A DNA stretch of 64,000 nt from Enoplolaimus lenunculus. Its lineage: Eukaryota; Nematoda; Enoplea; Enoplida; Thoracostomopsidae. The DNA lies in NCBI GenBank assembly GCA_030248215.1, contig JASANG010003260.1, positions 248,001 to 312,000 of the forward strand, written 5' to 3'. Below are positions 33,801 through 43,800 of the stretch, piece after piece; position 1 is the stretch's first letter, and every line of letters starts with the position of its first letter. A program made the position numbers and the translations under genes. Under the pieces are notes generated by a model, which saw only the letters and a program-made list of their open reading frames with translations, ran no database searches and had not been told where the DNA came from.

Positions 33801-33949
33801 GCGTAGTTGTTTGTTTTTTTGTCTTCAGACCTCTAGAAAATGCATCGTTCAGCGCATATCTTAGTCTGACAGAAAACGGGAAGGACATAACGTTTCTGAA
33901 CGCTTGGGTGGTTAGCAATGAGCTCGCGGTTTCAATTGGTAACCTGTAA
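24887..33949 (+). CDS. TDRD7-like Tudor-domain protein, C-terminal part
   Basis: Eight exons join in one frame: 24887-25044, 25944-26036, 26583-26690, 27910-27988, 29516-29645, 30346-30500, 32671-32748 and 33829-33949, with stop TAA at 33,947-33,949. All inferred introns are GT..AG and every phase fits. The first exon looks like the tail of one Tudor unit (DLVQRGYAVR). The next is a Ser/Thr/Pro-rich linker. The rest is a terminal extended Tudor domain: LQVKILSVKSPCEFHVEL, FEFYND, a barrel with DDFVVVRHDDEFSRGKVVQI and VFLVDIGVYVKC, then FPCQSFVCTLAGVKERPQ and FRQRFMNKIVDG. The protein ends about where vertebrate TDRD7 ends. TDRD7 works in germ granules and RNP granules, by Tudor binding of methyl-arginine and LOTUS-domain contact with Vasa-type helicases; here function is inferred from family. 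Aromatic cage residues are partly replaced (VDIG where VDYG is usual). N-terminal exons were not found. TDRD5 or another Tudor paralogue is the alternative. Confidence 0.75.
25143..25370 (-). mobile_element. CTTAGG-core MITE (GGCCCATGTATAG type) in TDRD7-like intron
   Basis: The ends GGCCAATGTATAGAACAGGG and CCCTGTTCTATACATGGGCC are inverted. Flanks GACTAGTC and GATTAGTC match at seven of eight positions. The core is an expanded CTTAGG run of about 100 bp, longer than in sister copies, which suggests tandem expansion after or before insertion. Confidence 0.88.
26860..27140 (+). mobile_element. CAAGAGTGGATGAT-family element, copy 1
   Basis: The left end CAAGAGTGGATGATGCACTC runs into GGCGTTGCGTTTTTGCC. 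The right part has the inverted GGCCAAAAACGCAACGCCCG followed by ACATTTTGTACC. The layout matches 30,644-30,994, but the far right end is eroded. It lies in a TDRD7-like intron. Confidence 0.6.
28100..28430 (+). mobile_element. CAAGAGTGGATGAT-family element, copy 2
   Basis: CAACAAGAGTATGCAACAGG and GCGCGTTGCGTTTTTGGCC on the left are answered by GGTCGGCCAGAAATGCGACG and GTTGCACACTCTTGTTCGAG on the right. It is diverged from 30,644-30,994. It lies in the TDRD7-like intron between the exons at 27,910 and 29,516. Confidence 0.6.
29690..29985. repeat. Minisatellite of about 50-61 bp units in TDRD7-like intron
   Basis: The words TGATTAGCA(A)TAGTCGTG, AGAAAATCCAAGGAAACT and TGTCAC repeat about six times with small changes. 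The array starts some 45 bp after the exon that ends at 29,645. It has no sign of coding selection. Confidence 0.85.
30644..30994 (+). mobile_element. CAAGAGTGGATGAT-family MITE, best copy
   Basis: The ends CAAGAGTGGATGATCACTCT and ATCATCCACTCTTG are inverted. GTAATAG lies directly before (30,637-30,643) and after (30,995-31,001), a 7-bp duplication or an 8-bp one with one edge change. Inner inverted words are CTTGCGTTTTTGG and CAAAAATGCAACG. No coding is seen. It lies in a TDRD7-like intron. Confidence 0.8.
31174..31354 (+). mobile_element. CAGTGGCGGATCCA-type hAT-like MITE, copy 2
   Basis: The ends CAATGGCGGATCCATGGGGG and CTGGATCCGCCACTG are inverted. The exact 8-bp duplication GAAAGAAT lies at 31,166-31,173 and 31,355-31,362. 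It is the inverse-orientation sister of 13,183-13,356. It lies in a TDRD7-like intron. Confidence 0.92.
31595..32039. mobile_element. Element with CTGTAGTGACCCGAATAAGA ends, TA-flanked
   Basis: The left end CTGTATTGACCCGAATAAGA and the right end AATTCGGGTCACTACAG are inverted. Each end abuts a TA dinucleotide (31,595-31,596 and 32,038-32,039), as expected for a Tc1/mariner-type insertion. The interior repeats GAGTCC words (GGAGTCCGCA, AGAGTCCGTA, GGAGTCCATA). A half copy lies at 56,322-56,521. No transposase frame is seen. Confidence 0.65.
32287..32481 (+). mobile_element. CTTAGG-core MITE (GGCCAATGTAAAG type) in TDRD7-like intron
   Basis: The ends GGCCAATGTAAAGAACAGGG and GCTGATTTTTACAGAGGCC are inverted. 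Flanks GGAATGGT and GGAATGGC match at seven of eight. The body is close to 875-1,071, with two CCTAAG runs around GATTGAGCATATTCC. Confidence 0.85.
33137..33275 (+). mobile_element. CTTAGG-core MITE (GTTACTTTAAGGGGCG type), short copy
   Basis: The left end GGCCCATGTTACTTTAAGGG is intact, and the right end GTTACGCCCCTTACAGCAAC plus ATTGCC is changed. Only one CTTAGG run remains. No clean duplication is seen. It lies in a TDRD7-like intron. Confidence 0.75.
33464..33781 (+). mobile_element. Diverged hAT-like MITE in last TDRD7-like intron
   Basis: The left end CATGGTGCAACCGGAGGTCA and right end CCTCCGGTTGTACCCTG are inverted. Flanks GTGAAATG and GTGAACTA match only in part. It ends 47 bp before the final exon at 33,829. 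Confidence 0.65.
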
Positions 33950-34225
33950 TGTTCAAATGGTTACAGTTGGAATTTTGTTGAATACTGCGATGAAACGTTG
34001 ACAAATTTTGCAATTTTTTAACTAATTTGCATAATTTTTTAGTTTCAACTTTTAAATAATTACGCAAAAATTGTACTTACAGTCACGGTTAGAATTTAAG
34101 TGAGCATAATTGCCGTTGTGTACATTGCGTGTATAATTTTGACGCGTCTCCGGACGGCGTCGTAAGTTAAAAATTTTTGTTTACCAATTGTTCTGTCCGT
34201 GACGGTTATTTTGTATCGGAATATA

Positions 34226-34409
34226 GGCCCATGTATAGAACAGGGCCGGAACACTAGTGTAAGCATATTCCTAAGCCTAAGCCTAAGCGTATGGATGAGC
34301 CTATTCCTAAGCCTAAGCCGAAGCCTAAGCAAAAAAACAGTCTAAAGCTTAAACTGGCTCTATTATAGCCCGTCTAGAAAACGATCCGGCACTGTTCTGT
34401 ACATGGGCC
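34226..34409 (-). mobile_element. CTTAGG-core MITE in the TDRD7-like 3' UTR region
   Basis: The ends GGCCCATGTATAGAACAGGG and CACTGTTCTGTACATGGGCC are inverted, with CCTAAG runs inside. Flanks GGAATATA and GGAATAAG match at six of eight. It lies between the stop codon at 33,949 and the AATAAA at 34,488, so the mature 3' UTR may carry it. Confidence 0.85.
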
Positions 34410-34487
34410 GGAATAAGTATGTGTGCTATTTTGATGGTTTGACATGACCGCAAAGTTTTGTTCTATGTTCTGTTCTCCGTTGTATTG

Positions 34488-34493
34488 AATAAA
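34488..34493 (+). terminator. Candidate poly(A) signal of TDRD7-like gene
   Basis: AATAAA is followed by GT-rich sequence (GTTTCGTGTGTTTCG), a usual cleavage context. It is about 540 bp after the stop codon. No transcript evidence is available here. Confidence 0.45.
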
Positions 34494-34830
34494 GTTTCGT
34501 GTGTTTCGCATTATATTTAGTAGATTTCTAAACTTTATAGAATTAAAAGTCGGAACGCGCTTTAATATGTATAATGGGCACTTAAATGTTAGCGAAAACT
34601 AGTAGAGCTAGATTACTTTTCTCGAAAATACTGTTAATCAGGGCGTAAACGGGATAGTGAACGAAGTAACGGAATCGGAAAACGGATATTTGAAGTATAT
34701 AAATTTGAAATAAATAGGTTTTATTTTTCTGCCAACATAATTGAGGCGAGTAAATGTTCACGGGGGTTTCTAAAAATTTTGAGGAAAAAATGACGGATGC
34801 ACCGAAGTTTTTAAGATTACGGATGAATAT

Positions 34831-34993
34831 CAGGATGCAACCGGGGGTCTGTCTCCGGCTCCCGCAGAAAATCAGCCTCCGACTCCTATAGAATTTTTGC
34901 CGGAGGTTCCGGCGCTATCGGTAGTTATATTTTGCATAACTTTGCAAAATTTATCTGTTTAGCGCGTTTTGTTTCACCTCCGGTTGCACCCAG
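34831..34993 (+). mobile_element. Short hAT-like MITE, internally deleted
   Basis: The left end CAGGATGCAACCGGGGGTCT and right end CCTCCGGTTGCACCCAG are inverted. Flanks ATGAATAT (34,823-34,830) and CTGAATAT (34,994-35,001) match at seven of eight. At 163 bp it lacks most of the A/T-rich body of the 385-bp form. Confidence 0.75.
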
Positions 34994-35173
34994 CTGAATA
35001 TCGTAATTTTTGTTTCAGTTTGGACAGTTGCAGTACATCTGGTGAAAATTTGCGAGAATAAATGAATTTCCATTACTTCTATAACGGAAACGGATGTACG
35101 GTTACACCCTGCTATTAATGTTCAAGTGAAATGCAACGTGTTTGCTGCAGTTGTTCAAAGCGGTAACAACTTT

Positions 35174-35354
35174 GACCCATGTAAAAATCACAGGCGGAAC
35201 TTTTTTGCGGGCCTGCGACTGAGTATTAAGCTTTAAGCTTTAGACTATTTTTTGCTTAGGCTATATATAAGCTTTATTTTTAATACGCTGAGGCTTTAGG
35301 ATAGGGTTAAGAATATGCTTTACTGTTGTTGCGGCCATGTTTTTTAGATTGGCC
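35174..35354 (-). mobile_element. CTTAGG-core MITE (ATGTAAAGATCAGG type), old copy
   Basis: The left end GACCCATGTAAAAATCACAG and right end GGCCATGTTTTTTAGATTGGCC are inverted. Flanks ACAACTTT and ACAACCTT match at seven of eight. The core is a decayed TTAGGC/CTTTAGG run. Confidence 0.7.
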
Positions 35355-36941
35355 ACAACCTTTAACGAATGTTGTATGTTTGCCATTTAATATTACAATA
35401 CCATAATAGGCTAGACGTCTCGTATGTTTGAAATTTGTAGTGATGATGGTGTATTGGTACATTGATGTAGTCCGAGGGGCTGGGGTGATGGAGCCATGCC
35501 CAGTGGTTTGGAAAATTGTTCCAAATACTTTCTAGACGCATACTTCAAAGAATCTGCTCTTTGGATTTGTTCAAAACATACATGGAGCTCCTTGTTCGCT
35601 CCGGTCGTGATTTTTATACTATATCTAGTACTATGGTACGAACACGACCTTAAGCAGGATTTCTTTAAAGGTAACTGTAGCCTGTAGGTGGCTATGCCAC
35701 ACTTAAACCTATTTCAAACTAAAAACTAAAATATAAAAATAAAACCCTATATCAAAACCACATCTTAAGGGAGTCCCTGGCTCCACCTAGTCTCTCTTAG
35801 AACTTAAGTTAGGCTTAGGCGTTGCTACAAGGCGTAGAAATAAATAAAAGTATGCTATGGCGGCTGTGTCCGCAATGTAAACTTACCTGGGGCCCTGCGT
35901 GGCCAATTCGTACTGGTTGATTAGTATCGCATATCGTTTTGGCCTAATCTGCGACTAAGGACATAGCTAGGCTATGTCAGCACCAATATGGTGCTTTGCT
36001 ATATGTGTGTCTCGGCATTATAGTTGTTGTTGTTGTGGTACCGGATGTGTGGCTCTGGACCTCAACCGCATTGCGGACACCCAATTGTGGGTGTCGGCGA
36101 AAATGCAAATGAGGTCGAGATGCCGAAATGGGTAGCCAGGACCGGAATCAGTTTTGATCTGGAGTTAGTACGAGGTGGTGAATTGGATTATTTTACGGAG
36201 GCGTTATAGTTATTGGTATTGTTGTATACTTTTACGGTTGGATTGCTAACGGAGTTTGGGTAAGTAAGTGGAACCAAATTAGTTTAAGTATAGTCACGGT
36301 GGCACAAGGATGTGAAGGAAACTACGGAGTACTGGTTTAATCGGCGTTGCGCAAGGCGCGGAATTCACCCAGTATCGGATACTGGTGTTATGTGCTAAAA
36401 AGGAACTTGGGGTATTACCGGAGAACCTGGGAAAAGTAGTCTAATAAATCTAACGGGGTTAGATTTATTATTCTACAACGGCTGGGCCAAATCTAACGGG
36501 GTTAGATTGGTCGGAAATTTGGTGTAACTATCACGTTGCTGTACTAACTGTAATTTAATTAAACCACGGTTGAAGTCTCTGTTTACACCAATTTACTTTT
36601 ATTAGTAAAACGTCTGATACGAGGGCACGCACAAAATTAAGAATAAAACTGGTAAGGGTCCCAAGATAGGATCTAGTTAGATAAAACCAACAAAACCAGA
36701 GACTGGAACACAATAAAAATCACACAGCCCGTACGACATAAAATCTCCGCGCCCGTGCCCCATGAGTAGCACCCTTTAAATACTTAACATGATGACATTT
36801 TTAAAGGCCAATAAGTCTTGTTTGACATTTGTAAAATTGAGTTTTCACGAAGTAGTGCAAAAATGACTCCCAACACTGCGCAATAATTGTCGCCTTTCTT
36901 CAAGCAGAAAAAATCCGGCATCACAACTATTCTCCGTACTT
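35355..36941. other. Unrecognised segment with twin hairpins
   Basis: This 1.6 kb is more G/C-balanced than its neighbours and does not match other repeats in the window. It holds short open frames without known domains (35,496-35,687 and 36,024-36,209). Around 36,442-36,508 the 19-bp word AATCTAACGGGGTTAGATT occurs twice. The first copy sits in a 12-bp perfect stem (36,442-36,453 with 36,459-36,470, loop CGGGG). The second has a 7-bp stem. It may be part of an unrecognised mobile element. Confidence 0.4.
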
Positions 36942-38059
36942 CAAATTTTATTTAACAAAAATTCTTGAAACACTGCTTTGGTGGTATTACAGCTCAATAA
37001 TACATCAATCTTTTCAAATTATTCAAACTCTTAAAAGTGGTATAAGCCAGAATATTACACCTCTATCTTGCGCTTGATCTCCGTTAGCCTGTGGTATTTA
37101 TAATTTCACATTCCAAAGTCAAAATACAAAAATATATTATGTTTTGCTAGGCAATCGTTCAAGATAAAATACGGCTCATAATGAATTTTACAAGTGTGCT
37201 AGACATTCGAAAGGGCAACACAAATCATAATATACGAATATTTTTCAGCGGAATTTCCCAATTCTCAGAAGTACAGCATCAATAGCTTCGCTCGCCCACA
37301 TATAAATCAGACCAAGATATAACTGACGTAACGACACTGTGATAGCCTGTAAAACATGTAACAATAACTTCGACCAGTGTAAAACTCAGCACCAAATCAG
37401 TAGCCTAAGCATATTCTTAAGCCAAAGCATTAGCGTAAGCTTATGCATATAGCTAAGCTTAAACCAAGAATGCACTTAATCTAAAGCTTAAGCGTACTTC
37501 ATCGCCGTTCCCAGGAAACCGTTCGGCCCCTGAGTTACATATTTTCAACGACTTCATAGGCTAGCAAACAACCGCTTTATAAAAGTTTCTCTTGTTTTTA
37601 ATATAAAAAAAATTATTTCAATTATATTCCGTGCTACAACCGCAAGGCGAAAAACAACTTGTTGAATGCAAGAAAGCCCTACAATATAGACACAACAAAG
37701 ATGCTAATGTAATGGTGGAAATAGTTCAATTTTTTTTAAAAAATGAGTTACTAGCACCAAACACCCTGCTCTGAAGCTATAAAAATTAACCAGCAGCAGC
37801 CGCAAATATATTCTATTCTCTATCACAGGTAGAAATGGGGACTCCAAATAAGCAACTATGAAAAATTGGATGGGACTGAAAACATTTTTACCCTAAACCA
37901 AATCAGTGTAATAATGTTAAAGCCTCTGGGGTAACTCTTGAAATTAATTACACAACTTTGATTGCCGCTAATTAAAATTTGAAGCCTGGTTCCGCGTAAA
38001 AATTAAACTACACTTCTAACATTCAATTCTAATCAGAGCTTTCCTACTACCCTCTTACA
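36942..38059. repeat. 1.12-kb direct repeat, left copy
   Basis: The segment begins CAAATTTTATTTAACAAA and ends CTACTACCCTCTTACA. It matches 39,756-40,875 in the same orientation along its whole length with very few differences. It contains a CTTAGG-core element of its own (about 37,370-37,540). Long terminal repeats of an LTR-type fossil, a segmental duplication and an assembly duplicate are all possible. The ends lack a clean TG..CA pair, so I do not assign a family. Confidence 0.85.
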
Positions 38060-39755
38060 CCCTGCTTACCTTAGAAGGCAGCTCCTGCGGCCAAAAAATT
38101 CTACAGCGTAGCCTCACAAATATCTATGCTACCATCGTTTCTCCCACAGAATCACTACAATATGCACTGTCCGTCAATTGGAAATGCATCAAAACCATTC
38201 CTGGAATATATAAGTAATTTATAATTTGTTTTTGGCAAACATCAACGTTTCTTGTCTTCGTACCAATTATTTTTCAACCTAACTCGAACTTTTCGAAACT
38301 ATCAAAAGATGATAACTGATCCAGTTCTGGTTACACAGCATACGTACAACTCAGATACTTTATACTCATCATTTAACCTTCAATCTTCAATTAGTTATTT
38401 TATGTCCGTTGTCTAGCTAGCTGATAACATACCGGTCTATTTTAACAACCATAGCCTTCGTTGCGAAAATTACCAAAACAGCCTAAAGATCCCTTTATGC
38501 GTTGTCTCCTTTGCTCAGTCGGTCCAATCGGTACAGACGGCTCAAAATTAGAATAAAGCACTGTCCATTGTCAATACACGTTACAGCCTAAAAATATGTG
38601 ACCAAAAACAACATGATAAGGCAATTCCAACAATAACAATATAGTGCATTGTAAGGCAATCAGTTAGTATTTTCTAAATACGGACAGGGTCCCAAAAAGG
38701 GTGGTTATAAAGGTCCTGAGCATAATTAAAGTTCGTGATGTATTTTTCAAACCACAAAATAACTTCGGCACGTTCGTAAGCCATTAAAATAGCACATGTA
38801 ACCGGTCTTTAATCAAATAATTCCTATCGTGCTTTAGTATGATTCTTACTATGGCTAATGGAATTTGGCCTTGTCCAAAACCATATGAATGGCAGAAAAA
38901 CGATTATTGTAGTGGACTTCGCTGTACGTCACAGAGGGCGACGTTTACGGCAATTGCGGTTGCGGATTGCTGCGATCTAAAAGTTGCTGCGAATATAACT
39001 TCAGAAGAAACAACAAATGTTTTAACAGAAATTGACGATTCGTTAGTATTTTTTCAACAAATTAGTACGGTCACCAAATTAACGAAGATTTTCAAATTAT
39101 TCATCCTTGGCATTTCAGTCTTACAACAAAGGTTTTATTTAGGTTCCAATTCGTATTTACGAAGTGCCTACAGTGTGTGAAACACCATCACGTGCAGTTA
39201 GCGCCAGCCGTACAGAAAGATTTTTAATAATTTCCGCTACAAACATTCACATATTCAACACAGCTTACTCATCACTATGTTGTACGCCACAAGAGTACGT
39301 GCAATCACGTTCATAATTCTGCGTGAAATACCGTAGCGTCGTACCAAGTAACATGTTTTCAAACCACTGCAGGAACAAATAACCATTTGATAATCCTCGA
39401 GTATTTGTCAACTGTAAAGTGTCAGCCCAAAACCTGAAATAGAGCAAATAAATTTTATAATACAGCATAAAGGCGAAACAAGATTTAGAGGACAAGCACA
39501 TATGTATGAAAAGGGATAGAGTCCAATACTGGAACACATCAATTCGAGCAGCAATAGAACTCCACATCAGTAATTTAATTAAAAAAATTTCTTTGCCATA
39601 TAATTTCGCACAGGATGAGTGTAAATTTTCTTGCCTAATTGCTACATTTACGCTACTCCGCATCACTCTGCCACATTTTCCTTAAGGCATACTAAGTTCC
39701 TGTTCCGTTCCCTAGTGCACATTCTTTCTGTCATAGTTACCAAATAGATTACTAA
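38060..39755. other. Unknown sequence between the 1.12-kb direct repeats
   Basis: About 1.7 kb of A/T-rich sequence. Open frames at 38,839-39,180 (plus) and 39,265-39,666 (minus) show no recognisable domain, and I do not call either a gene. Confidence 0.4.
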
Positions 39756-40875
39756 CAAATTTTATTTAACAAACCAATTCTTGAAACACTGCTTTGGTGG
39801 TATTACAGCTCAATAATACATCAATCCTTTTCAAAATTATTCAAACTCTTAAAAGTGGTATAAGCCAGAATATTACACCTCTATCTTGCGCTTGATCTCC
39901 GTTAGCCTGTGGTATTTATAATTTCACATTCCAAAGTCAAAATACAAAAATATATTATGTTTTGCTAGGCAATCGTTCAAGATAAAATACGGCTCATAAT
40001 GAATTTTACAAGTGTGCTAGACATTCGAAAGGGCAACACAAATCATAATATACGAATATTTTTCAGCGGAATTTTCCAATTCTCAGAAGTACAGCATCAA
40101 TAGCTTCGCTCGCCCACATATAAATCAGACCAAGGTATAACTGACGTAACGACACTGTGATAGCCTGTAAAACATGTAATAATAACTTCGACCAGTGTAA
40201 AACTCAGCACCAAATCAGTAACCTAAGCATATTCTTAAGCCAAAGCATTAGCGTAAGCTTAAGCATATAGCTAAGCTTAAACCAAGAATGCACTTAATCT
40301 AAAGCTTAAGCGTACTTCATCGCCGTTCCCAGGAAACCGTTCGGCCCCTGAGTTACATATTTTCAACGACTTCATAGGCTAGCAAACAACCGCTTTATAA
40401 AAGTTTCTCTTGTTTTTAATATAAAAAAATTATTTCAATTATATTCCGTGCTACAACCGCAAGGCGAAAAACAACTTGTTGAATGCAAGAAAGCCCTACA
40501 ATATAGACACAACAAAGATGCTAATGTAATGGTGGAAATAGTTCAATTTTTTTTAAAAAATGAGTTACTAGCACCAAACACCCTGCTCTGAAGCTAAAAA
40601 AATTAACCAGCAGCAGCCGCAAATATATTCTATTCTCTATCACAGGTAGAAACGGGGACTCCAAATAAGCAACTATGAAAAATTGGATGGGACTGAAAAC
40701 ATTTTTACCCTAAACCAAATCAGTGTAATAATGTTAAAGCCTCTGGGGTAACTCTTGAAATTAATTACACAACTTTGATTGCCGCTAATTAAAATTTGAA
40801 GCCTGGTTCCGGTAAAAATTAAACTACACTTCTAACATTCAATTCTAATCAGAGCTTTCCTACTACCCTCTTACA
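39756..40875. repeat. 1.12-kb direct repeat, right copy
   Basis: This is the right copy of the repeat at 36,942-38,059, with the same CAAATTTTATTTAAC start and CCTCTTACA end. Its right edge abuts the broken end of the Helitron Rep frame, so the repeat unit and the Helitron truncation share one junction at 40,875/40,876. Confidence 0.85.
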
Positions 40876-43800
40876 GGATAATAATCATCAATCATGTTTG
40901 TTGCGTATACTTCGTTACTTTGGCTATTTTCTTCGGCTAATCGCACAAGAGTTTCATAATTGTGTACTCTTCGTTTCCTTTTCGATCTAACATTCGTATT
41001 GAGGTATCGCACTGTGCAAGACATTTTGCACAACGGGTGTCCCAAGAGTCTATCACAAGCCTCATATTCACCCATTACTCGTTGCCGAAGCATTCGCAAA
41101 CCGTAAGATTTTAACTGACCAAAATATGACTTAGTGTGATCAAGCGATTTCAAAATCTCGGTCTTGTCATGTTGCTCTGACTTAGTTATATATGTTGTAA
41201 GGTACGTTACTAAAGCACACGAACTTTCTCCGACGTACTGAATGTCCATGTTGGCTTTCCAAACCAATAACAACAACGGATTGTAATCGTTGATATATTC
41301 TTCATTTGCTCTTCGCTAAACAAAGTATAGCTTTTCTGAAAGATTGGTGCGTTGTCCACCTGCTAACTTGGCGGCAGTGGAAGCGTTTACAATCGTTCTT
41401 TCACGTTGTGGGCGTGGAAATCCAAATCTACAAACCTTGCCCCGATTTTCTTCAAACCTTAAGCATGACGCTGAGTGACTTGATCGGTGGGTCTGGAAAC
41501 GTCGAATCAATTCAGAAAGTTCGCCAGTATCATCTGGCAACATACAAGTTATATGCTTATTAATAAACAACTCTAACTTCCTCGTTTGTCTGAACGCCAA
41601 CTAAAGGTGCCTTTTCGATCCATAACAGCATATGAGCGTGCGGGGCACCGCGAGCCTGATACTCAATTCTCACAAAATGATGCAATACTTTTCCGAGAGC
41701 TCCACAATTAATAATGGTTGTCAAGAAAATATCAAGTCTTCTGTGAAAATGAACTGAAACCGAAACTGAATCTTGAACGCACAGGCTTCCAATTGATCTG
41801 CTTGAGATATTTGCAATATCAGAATTACGCAACCACATGAATTCTTTTAAATCGTTCCAGTAATATTCCGCACAGGACAGCGTAACAAAAAACGTCGGGG
41901 GCCCGAACTTGTCAATCATCGCAAGCAAATCGCTTTTCCTCAAGTTCCAATAATCATTAGTTCCACGAACAGACCCCAAAACAGTTGTTAAACTTTTGTT
42001 AGTAGACTCATCATCGTTTTGTACTCCGTGCAGCAGTTGTTTTACGGTTAAGTTAAGCGAACCGGATACCCGAGATTGCAACGTAGCATAGCACCCATCT
42101 GAGACTGCTTTGGAATCTTTCAAACTTTGACAACTAAAGATGTACTGTTTATCTCGCCTAAATCTGGCATCTTCATGTCTTAACCTGTTTCTGTAATACA
42201 GATATTTCGGTATTTGCGTTGATCTGGAAGGATCGCCGCATCCGAACGTTCCTGTAGGAAACAGCTTTGGAAAACATATGACATCTAAAAAAGGATCACA
42301 GTCTTTTAATGGCTCAGCATCAACTTTTTTCATTCGATACAGGGCAGTTTCTTGAATATTCGGTTTTTGAATGTCCAGAAATTGAAGAGTATAAGCTGGT
42401 GGATATAAAAAGCTGTCAGGGCATAACTCAAGTAACGACCCTGGTGGATTCTCCCATTCCGATAAAACATCATCGGAACCGTAATTAATCATGACTTTAT
42501 TTGTCTCACTACCAGTAAACTCTAGTGGAGGATCGACTCTTAAATCCAAAAACGCGTCATCCAGTTCAATTTCCCGATAAAATCTGTTATTGTTCTTAAG
42601 CCAAATTAGACCGCGTCAAACTTTATTCATGTCAACAAGTGATCGCCATATTACCTTTTTATCTGTCGGTTTGGAATCAACTAATATTTGTAATGCGGTA
42701 CGGCTAGGTAAAGTGGACAATGTGGTTGGCACCGTATCTTTTGGTAAAGGAAGATGAAATGCCAAGCCCTTCATAGCTTTCAGTGACATGAAACTTGGTA
42801 TCTTTGTAGTGTACGGCTTTAAGTGAAACACAGAGATGAACGGTTTTGCTTTCTAAATCAGAATCGTTTCGTATAAGTTCAGCACTAGCAACTGTGGCGG
42901 CACAGAAACCACACGTAATCGGTTAGCAACACAATATTTTGGGATCAAGTTTTTTTGTAGGTCAACTTTGCATATCCGGCAAACCACTAAACTTGAGTCA
43001 ACATCAGCAGATATATGAGCACCTGCGTTTCCTAGTTGATCAATTAGTTCACCATTTTGAATATTGATTGCCACTAATTCTGAATTTTTAAATAATGTGC
43101 AACAACTCGGGCAGCTGTTTACAGGATAGTCTTTGAGTTTTGCATTGAACGTCTGGATTACGTCACCGTATTCGCGCTTGATAATTTGTTCCGTTAAAGC
43201 ACGACGCAGAACAGAACTCGAAGAAATCTTGCTGTCATTACGTAAGCCAACATTACGTCCAAACATGTCAAGAAGTTTGCTTAGAACGCTGGAATTTGAA
43301 GTCTGCAAAGCCAAATCAATTACGATAGCCTTAGCAACAGAATTTCGCAAGTTGTAGTAAAGTTTTGTAATATAGCGCGGTTTCTGATGAACAGACAGTG
43401 TTCTAGTTGATCAATTAGTTCACCATTTTGAATATTGATTGCCACTAATTCTGAATTTTTAAATAATGTGCAACAACTCTGGCAGCTGTTTACAGGATAG
43501 TCTTTGAGTTTTGCATTGAACGTCTGGATTACGTCACCGTATTCGCGCTTGATAATTTGTTCCGTTAAAGCACGACGCAGAACAGAACTCGAAGAAATCT
43601 TGCTGTCATTACGTAAGCCAACATTACGTCCAAACATGTCAAGAAGTTTGCTTAGAACGCTGGAATTTGAAGTCTGCAAAGCCAAATCAATTACGATAGC
43701 CTTAGCAACAGAATTTCGCAAGTTGTAGTAAAGTTTTGTAATATAGCGCAGTTTCTGATAATGAACAGACAGTGTTCTCATATTATTCAAAGTATTAGTA

